64,000 nt of DNA from Megalonaias nervosa (Eukaryota; Mollusca; Bivalvia; Unionida; Unionidae), in NCBI GenBank assembly GCA_016617855.1, contig JAECUM010009780.1, forward strand, positions 25,659 through 89,658. The letters are read 5' to 3'. The position numbers and the translations under genes were made by a program. How positions within the stretch are numbered: position 1 is the first letter of the stretch; each line of letters opens with the position of its first letter. The notes under the pieces are model-generated. The model was given only the letters and a program-made list of their open reading frames with translations, had not been told where the DNA came from and made no database searches. Positions 39,721 through 49,324 of this stretch are shown here, in pieces.

Positions 39721-40136
39721 ACGCACTTGTGGTAGTGGTAGCTTTCATGTTGATGATGATGCTGATAATAATCTTTTGGTGGTAACTGATGATGATGATA
39801 CATTTGTGGAGATAGTGACTTTAATAATCAATGATACGTATGTACAATGCTATCATTAAGTATGGAACTCACTGTTGTAAAAAACAATTTAAGGGGAAGT
39901 ATTTTGCTTGTGACATAATTGAAAATGTACTAGTTTTCTGTGTATATTTATAATTTAGTTGTTTATGATTATGAGAACTGTGAAGACAAATAGAATAATT
40001 TAATGCAGAATGATATATTGTACCAGAATGTGAATGTGAATTGTGCTGTTTTCGATAGTTAAATGAAATCATAATGTCATGTTGAGCGTTCTTGCACACA
40101 CAGACACACATATATATATATATATACATATATAAA

Positions 40137-40170
<34 letters not shown>

Positions 40171-40191
40171 TAAGTCATGTTGAATTTCTTG

Positions 40192-40262
<71 letters not shown>

Positions 40263-40312
40263 GTATATATAAGATCATTTTTCTCAGGTTCCATGAGTAA
40301 ACTTACTAGCAA

Positions 40313-40373
<61 letters not shown>

Positions 40374-41706
40374 AATACAAATCATATGGTGAGTAACAGT
40401 CCTTTCATGTGCACTGGATCCAGCAAAGGATCATGTGTGTCAGGGATTGATTAAGATAAATGCAATAAACTGACAACAAACAGTGCAAAATTAGTATCTA
40501 TCAAGCCTGAGCGCTTTCAACTCTTAATGAGTCTTTTTCAAAGGCAAATACAAAACATAGACAAGACAATCAAATAAAACAGAAAAACTGTTGTGTTTGC
40601 AAAATTTTATATGGCTGTTTCTACAAGACTTAAACCTTTAAATTGATTATGTTTCAACTAGTTTATTTGTTGCAGATGCTGGAGAATACTTTTTATTGAC
40701 CTTTTTGGTCAGCATCCGCAACAAATAAACTAGTTGAAACATAATCATATATTCGAAGAGTCACTAAGCAACAAGTATAATGTATTTTCAGAGTTGAAAT
40801 AAAGACAAAATGGAGTACATTTGGGTGAAAAATTTTCAGAAATATACAGTCTGGCATGTAATCAAGGAATTATTAGTTTGAAGAAAAAATATATTTTAGA
40901 ACAAATGGACATATTTATAATAAATGGTGGTAGACTCAGTACCATAGTGCATCTCTTGTCTGGTGAACCTGCCATTCAGACTAAGATTTATATCTGAACA
41001 CTTGATTAAACACTGATTTGTATCGATTTCTTGTCATGCTACATGTCTGCGGCATGATGCCCCAGTGCTAGACATCACTATAAACTGCCACACTACAGAC
41101 ATCGTAGCGATATGACTGAAAAATTGTTAAAGCTACGTTAAAAATCATAATCACATCACATCACATCACATCGATTTCTTGAACGCTTGATTAAACACTT
41201 GATTTGTATCGATTTCTTGAATGCTTGATCAAACATTGATTTATATCGATTTCTTGAATGCTCAATTAAACATTGATTAATATCGATTTCTTGAACACTT
41301 GATTAAACACTGATTTGTATCAAGTTCTTGAACACTTGATTAAACATTGATTTATATTGATTTCTTTAACACTTGATTAAACATTGATTTATATCGATTT
41401 CCTGAACGCGTGATTAAACATCGATTTATATCGATTTCTTGAACACTCGGTTAAACATTGATTTATATTGATCTCTTGAATGCTCAGTTAAACATTGATT
41501 TATATTGATTTCTTGAACACTTGATTAAACATTGATTTATAACATTGATTTATATTGACTTCTTGAACACTTGATTAAATGTTGATTTATAACGTTGATT
41601 TATGTTGATCTCTTGAACACTTGATTAAACATTGATTTATATCAGTTTCTTGAACACTTGATTAAGCATTGATTTATATTGATTTCTTGAACACTTCATT
41701 CAGCAG

Positions 41707-41763
<57 letters not shown>

Positions 41764-44700
41764 TTTGGATTTTTGACATAGCTTTAACAGTTTTTCAGTC
41801 ATATCACTATATCTGCAGTGTCACAGTTTGTAGTGATGTCTAGCACTGGGACATCATGCAGAAGACATGTAGCATATATCCCACCCAGTCACATTATCCT
41901 GACACCAGGCCGACCAGTCCTATCACTAACCTCTTAATGCTGAGCACCAAGTGAGGCAGCTATTAGTACCATTTTTATAAGTCTTTGGTATGACTTGGCT
42001 GGGATTTGAACCCACAACCTCACACATCTGAGGCTGACGCTGTAACCATGTAGGCCACCAAAGCGGTGATTAAACATTGTAGATCATAAACCATCGTAAG
42101 ACTTATAAGCATATACTAAAAACTTTGCAGTTATTTTTAATTATAGGAGCGGCACAAGTGATTCCGAAACATTAATGGTGTTTTTGTTTTCAGCTTTGAA
42201 CTACCCTACTGCCATGTTGTCAAGATCAGTCAACTATGAAACCAAAGAGATGTTGACTCATGTATCCTTGACACAGTAGATAAAATGTTTAGGCCTTGCA
42301 TAATTGAGGCTTTGTTGTGGCTTTGTATAGCTATGATCAAAAATTTCAAAAATTTTCTTTACTTAAGCATTTGCTCCTTTCAGTTAACTCCATAGGCAAT
42401 TGATGTACATTTATGTTATGCTGCCCAGTATCGTGAGGAATATGTAGGAGGAGATCATTTCATGTTCTGGTAACTGAAATATAGATATAATTTCAGCATT
42501 GTCCAAGGCTTTAATTGAAAGATATTTAATCTTCTGTTTATACCCCCACCACTGAAAGTTGCATGGTATTTCAGATTACCATCATTATTCCAGGCTGGGG
42601 CATGTCTGCTTTGGTTTTGAACTGATAACACGTTCTCATGAGCAGATTTCAACAAAACTTGGTACATGTGTTTACCTTGGCCCACAAAAGACCTTGTTGA
42701 TCTTGTGATTGGTAACTTTAAGGTCAAGGCCACTTTTCCTAAAATAGATTTTGGTATGCATTTTATTTTAGGATGATTACTTAACTTCCAGTAAACAGAT
42801 TTCAAGTCATTTTTAAGGCATATATTTCTCATAAGTCATGGATAAACCCTAAAGATTTGGGGTTATTAGACTCGAGTTCAAGGTCACTTGCTAAAAGTAA
42901 ATTTTGACTTATTTAATTTGCAGATGATAAACTTTATTTCAAGTGATCCAAGTTCAGTGCAATTTGTTTATGTGTTTCACTTAACTTGAGGTAAACCCCA
43001 GTTAGTTTTGAGGTGGGTTTTACCAAGGTCAAGGTTAATGTTGCAAAAGATAGATTTTACATGCATTTCATTTATGGATGATATCTTAATCTCAAGTGGA
43101 AAGATTTCAGTACAACATAGTACATCTGTTCCACTTAGCTGCCGATAGAACCTTCAGGATTTGGGGGTTAGTAGTTCCATTTTATGTCGCTATTGTTAAA
43201 AGTTGATTACCTGTGCATTTAATATCTGGACAGTAACTTAGGTTTTAGTTAACAAATTTCAGTGCAGTTTGGTGCAGGTGTTTTCTTTGCTTCAAATATG
43301 ACCATTTTTATTTGGGGGTCATTAGTTCAAAGATCAAGGTTATTGTTGCTAAAAGTAGATTTGGTGATAGTATTTCAAATCTGGAGAATAATTTTAGTTT
43401 TTGTTTGGCTTAGTGTTTCACACCACAACATCACTCGGAAGATTATGTCATTTTGAGGCAATTAGAACAAAATGCCTTCCTCAGGGACATAACATGATGG
43501 CTGATCCAGGGTAGATCTGATGGAAGGATTCAATCCTGCACCCCTCTTATATTTCATCTCAGACACTAATAGCATAGCCATCACATCTCCAGTATGTAAT
43601 TTATGCATTACATGATTCAGTGAAAACCTCTATTGATTTGGGGGTCAGAATTTCCAAGTCCTGGTAGCTGTCACTAAAAAAATAGATTTGGCAATTGCAT
43701 TTTATTTCCAGACCATAACTTTAGCTGTACACAACACATTTATATGAATCATTTTCCCCTCTGCCCAAGAATTACCCCTGTTGATTTAGGGGTGTTGACC
43801 TTCAAAGCCACTGTTACTAAAAATTTATATAACTTGGCATTTTATTCCAGACAAAATCTTAAATTCTCTTCGACAGATTTCAGTGAAACTTGGTATATAT
43901 TCATTATTATAATCCATGTACCTTATATTTGTTTGGGAGTTGGTAGCACAAAGTTGAAGGTCAGTATTAGTATTTTGTGATTAGGTAGTGAGGATTTTTG
44001 TTGTTTGCTTTACTCGTGATTAGGTAGTTGGAAGTTTTGTTCTTTACAAAGACATGAAATTCTGCTTGGCACATTCTTTGATATAGACTACCATGAATAA
44101 TTCATTTATTTCGATAAGATCGCTTATTTAAGATCCTGGATCATCCCACATACAGACATTTGTTTTATCAGAATCACTTGCACTTCCTGTTTGAACTATA
44201 ACTTAATTCTTAAAAATCTTGAGTGTAACTTTGTTCCTTCCAACCATACTTGCCATTCAAACTGGAGTACTTAAGTAATTTTAATTCTAACGCTGGAATC
44301 AGTATTCATGTTCATTGCAGCCATAAGTTGTCTTGACCATAATTATTCAAATGAGCATCTATCCTGGTTTATGTTGAACATGGTCCCTCGTAAACTTATA
44401 CACATTGACTCTTCAAAGACTTTGATGCAGTCGTCGTGATATCCATTCATCCAAACCTTTTTCACATCCTTCGTTGAGTCTGGATAATGTTAGTATGATA
44501 TTGTTTCTGTTCCTACATACAGAATTATTTTCAAGAAATAAAATTCCTTGACGATTGTGAAGAAAAACCAGCCTGGTAAGATTATTTTAATATATGATGA
44601 AGATGAAAGAGCAGCACCCAGTGCAGCATCCACATTAGTTGAGAGAGGCTATGATAATTTATTCATGTTATCAGGAGGTAAGCTATGTTTAATGTCACTT

Positions 44701-47700
44701 TTTTTCTTGTTAAGATTTCTCTTTTATTTCATTCCCATTTAATCTTTCATATTTAATCTAACATTTGAAATGGATGCTCAGTCTGTATTGCTGTATCACA
44801 TAGCCATTCTAGATCTGTGTAGATATGGTCTGGACAGAAAAAAAAATGTTGGACATTCACTATTTGGAAGATCATCCACTTGATTAGATGTTCCTGATGT
44901 TGTTGTATCATTCATACATTTAACAATAACCATCAGAGGTTAAAATTTAGAAGAACAAAGTTAGATCTGACATATATTTAATTTTGGCAAAAATGATTTT
45001 TAATTGAAGTGTTGTGTGTTGATCTTGAAAAGTTTTTTTTCTTCTTTTTCCAGGTATGAGAATAGCATACAAATCATTTCCAGAAGGTTTATTCACAGGA
45101 ACACCAAACCAGAATGTTACTGAGTCATCCAAACCACCAGCAGAGAATCTCCGGGCCACCAAGAAAACTTTTGACCAGTCAGATCTCAATAACCTGGGCC
45201 TCTACCTAGATAATGCCCTCTCTGACAGGAGCGTTGGAAGTAAGTTAAGCTGTGTTGCCGAGGATATATTAGAACTGAATGGCAGTTTTAAATTACTCTA
45301 TTTGGACATTTGGCAATAGCACTAAGTTCCATGACTTAATACAGTCATAAAGAATTTCCTGATTGGTAAAATCCTGAATACAAGACATACTACCAAGAAA
45401 CTGTAGAATTATGTTGTTCAGTTATTTCTTCCCATATATCAAATTATGATGAGTTTAAAATTGATAGATGCAATAAATAAATGTTGACTTGCTAATTTAT
45501 GTATCTGAACAAGTAAAAGTAAACAAGGAATCAAGATTTCTCTGTTGGGTATGAGCCAGGAAATGATTCGAGAGCATGGTTGTGAAAATTCTTGGAAATC
45601 GGTGTTATTTTGATGATTCATATTGAAAAACCTCCACTCAGGAAATCCGTCAAGTTGGTTTTTTGTCTTTGACCTTAGTAGTTAGCATTAAACTTGAGAT
45701 TGAAGAAGTCTTAGATAAACATTGAGTGCTAATATGTCCTCATGTATTTGTGTCCTGGCGCAACTAAGACCGAGAAGTTTGACGTCAGTTATTTCTAAAG
45801 TTATTGAAGACAATTCTACATTTAGAACATTGCCTACTTAAATCCAAGAAAAATATTTTTAAGGCTTACAGACTAAAAGTATGATAGTTATACTATTGGT
45901 ATATAAAGCTGTTGTTGTTGTTGTTGTTGTGGGGCTTAATGCCATTTTTCAGCACACAATAAGCTATACATGGCAGCCAGTATAACTGGGGAAGAAGAAC
46001 CCAGGTAAATCCTGGGAAGAACCACCAACCCACAGGAAGCTACTGGCAAGCTCGGTGTATAATGAACATACATCCATGGACAGCATAGATTAAGAGCTGC
46101 CAAGGGACAGCACTCCCTCCTTGTAACACCCTTCATTATAACAGTTCCTTGTTATAAGGCAAGTATCATCATGGAGCCCATTTCTGCAAGTTTTTGGTTT
46201 GGTTTTGGCATGTTTAATGCCATTTTTTAGTGCATGATATGCTATACATGGCAGCCAGTGTATTTGGTGGGGAAAAACCAGGAAAAACCAGTGACCCATG
46301 GGAAGCTACTGGCAAGCTTTCTCACATACCCACATTGGTCAAGCCAAGACACCAACTCAGGTGAACAGAGGTGAGATGTTTATGATCTGTAAAGCAAAGT
46401 GCCTTAGACCACTCAGCCGCCCTGGACCAGATTTCAGCCAAGAGTAGTAAAATTAGATGCTTCATGTACTTCATGTGAAGGGGGGATTCACTATAAGTCA
46501 GTATAATCTGTAGCTTCCTTGGACAGTGTTATAATGAGAGAGTACTTATCAGGTAAAAGCAAATCAGGTGATATGTTTTGCAGTTGAAGTCATAATTGTG
46601 ACATATATCATTGGCCTTGATCAGCAGGTCTTCTTTGTGACTGTAGATATGGATCTGTTTCGTTTATAGTTGTATATATATTATACACAAAACAATATGA
46701 TCATTTAGTGCAGGTCTGTTATTGCTTTTTTAAATTAAATAAGTTGAGGACAGAAATTTGCTTTATTTTAAGGCCAATATATCAAATTTGAACTGCAGGA
46801 TAAATGTCTTCAAAGTAAAAATTTAAAATTTGAAAGATACTTGTAAATATAATTGATGATGCATTTAATGGACTATGAAATTGCTTTATTTGCCATGTTC
46901 TTTTATGTTGTTTCTTTCCAGAGAAAAACAGTTCTAATAGTTTTTTCTAATGTTGATATTGAAATTTATTGGAAATACAAATTTTAAAAAAGTTTACATT
47001 TATGCAAGGGCTTTGTAATAGATCTTATTTTATAATAAAGTTATAATGAATGTGGTTGAAGCAAAATTCTGGCTTTAGCACTTTTTATCAAGGACAAGTT
47101 TTAATTATTAGCTGTTCACTGTAAAAGGTTTTAATTAAATCTGGAGAGTTTTTAAGGTCGTCACTGTTACATTAGAAGTTAGTAATGGGATTCTTTATGT
47201 CTGCAATTTTGTAGGTACAAAGCCAGGTACATATATAAGTAGTATTTTTAATGACATCCAAATGGTAGAGGCTTTATCCAAGATGGCGACGTTTAAGTAC
47301 CTATCAAACATCATGGTGCAAAGCATGAAAATGATGTGGCCCATTTCAGACTTTAGGTTGCCATATAGAAATTGAGAACAGAAACCTATTGAGTGGGGAA
47401 CTAATGATAGAAGATGACAAAAAGTGATGGTTTTAGTTAGGGCAAATTAAACAGTAATTATGATTAATTATTAAAAGGCATAAGGTTTTTTATAACAGAT
47501 CAGACCGAATTCAACAGTTGTCATCCACTTCAATCACAGGCCAGCAATTTAAATTACTATCTTTATAATGTCTGTCTTCAAATTTACTGATAAAAGGCAT
47601 TTAACCTTAGTTTTCCTTTGGTGGTAGCTTATGTTAATAAAGCCTTCACCATATCTGTGTCAATGATAGTCCCACTCACAGTAATTTTGCTGCTGACTAC

Positions 47701-49241
47701 TTTTTCTGTATTCATCTCCACATTCTCTCAGATCTGTACCATCAAGCTAAGGTTGATTGTACAGGTTATATATTAGACTTGTAGCTAATAAGTTGTTAGC
47801 CAGACTTGACAAGTCTAAAGATGGGAGATTAATGTAGGAATGGGTAGTCTTATGGTGAAAAATGAGTTGTGCAGTGAATTAAATTGCATGTGATTTTTGA
47901 TAGCTAAAATATAGTATATACTTACAAATAGAAAGTGTTGATGTCGTTGTCTAATTGATGCATAATGATTATTGAGGTCACCAGATAATTATATGATTTT
48001 CACTCACTAATGCCAATCTTTAGACACAAATGTGGCCATTTAACTCACAACTTGGAGCGCTGGATAGTCAGTCTGTAAATTTATATTGTTTTCTCTTGAA
48101 TTCAACAATCTGGGCTTGTAATATGTTGCCATTACATGCTGAAAAGAACCAGCAGTGAAAATCAATACACTAGGAAAACGGAAATATATTTTCCTTCTAG
48201 AATTTATTATTTTATTAATTATAATTAGACTTCTGTGTATTTAGTTAATTATAACATCCATTAGAAAGGAATTGGTAAAGAAAAAAATCAACTTCTGTAT
48301 CTTCTAGTATTTGTAAAAAGTTGAAGGTAGCATGACTGAAATGGACATCATTTCAACCAGGACCACACTAATCAACTCTGTACACATTAAGCCAATATGA
48401 CTGAAATGTTTAAGAGATAAAATAAGTTTATTTATTCTATGAGGTCATTTATGTTTTTGTTTGTTTTTTTTTAAAATTAGTTTCATTCATTGAACAGATT
48501 CAGTAAAATGTTGAATTCTTCACATAGATCCAAGGATTCTGTTACAGTGACAGAGTTACCTCTCTTACATTGTTTAGGCCAGGAGCTGCCCATCAGCCAG
48601 TGAAAAGGGAAACAATACATTGCAGCAGATTTTTATATTAACTTATATTTACTAAATGGTGCATCATTATAAAATTGCTTCAGCACTGAACTCAGAATAG
48701 AGTTTCTCATTTTCTCTTATGCAGCTCCTTGAATTGTTTCTAATTGTTTAACATTGCAATCTTTGTGTATAGGAAGAAACTTTAGTTGTATTCAAGCCCA
48801 TTTTAACATGAAGTGTAAGCAACATTACAATCCTTGCATTTCATATAGATTTAGGATTCACTTATATACAGTGATGGAGTTACCTCCCTTTGGTTGTTTA
48901 GGCCAGGACTGATGTATAAATAACATTATAATCCAAAAACTGTTTTACATTGTTTTTCTCTTCTTAAATTCTGATGTGCTTCTCAATTTTATTTGCAAAA
49001 CCATCTTCAAAAACACATTTTTCTTTCATACTTGTTACTGCCCCACATGAAAGTATCATAAATAAGAAACTGTCATTAATGTGAATATTATCTAAGGCTG
49101 AAAAAAATTTCTCAAGAAAATTTAACTTTTCAACTTGATGAATTGAAACCTTTCATTAAATCCTATCGCTCAACAGAATGCATGATATATTTTTTTCTAG
49201 GTAAAACATGAAAAAATCTATGCAGGTTTCAACAGTATGTA

Positions 49242-49324
<83 letters not shown>

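Noticed and set aside
39429..39803. His-rich minus-strand frames
   Set aside because: They are translations of GATGAT/GGTGGT repeats; overlapping frames look equally open.
40069..40454. Ile-Tyr repeat frames, also at 37289-37678, 49156-49347 and 60929-61249
   Set aside because: They are translations of (AT)n tracts.
40500..40560. Hammerhead-ribozyme or Penelope-type end (AGACTCATTAAGAGTTGAAA on the minus strand), also near 36755
   Set aside because: The conserved CUGAUGA and GAAAC cores are not both present at either site.
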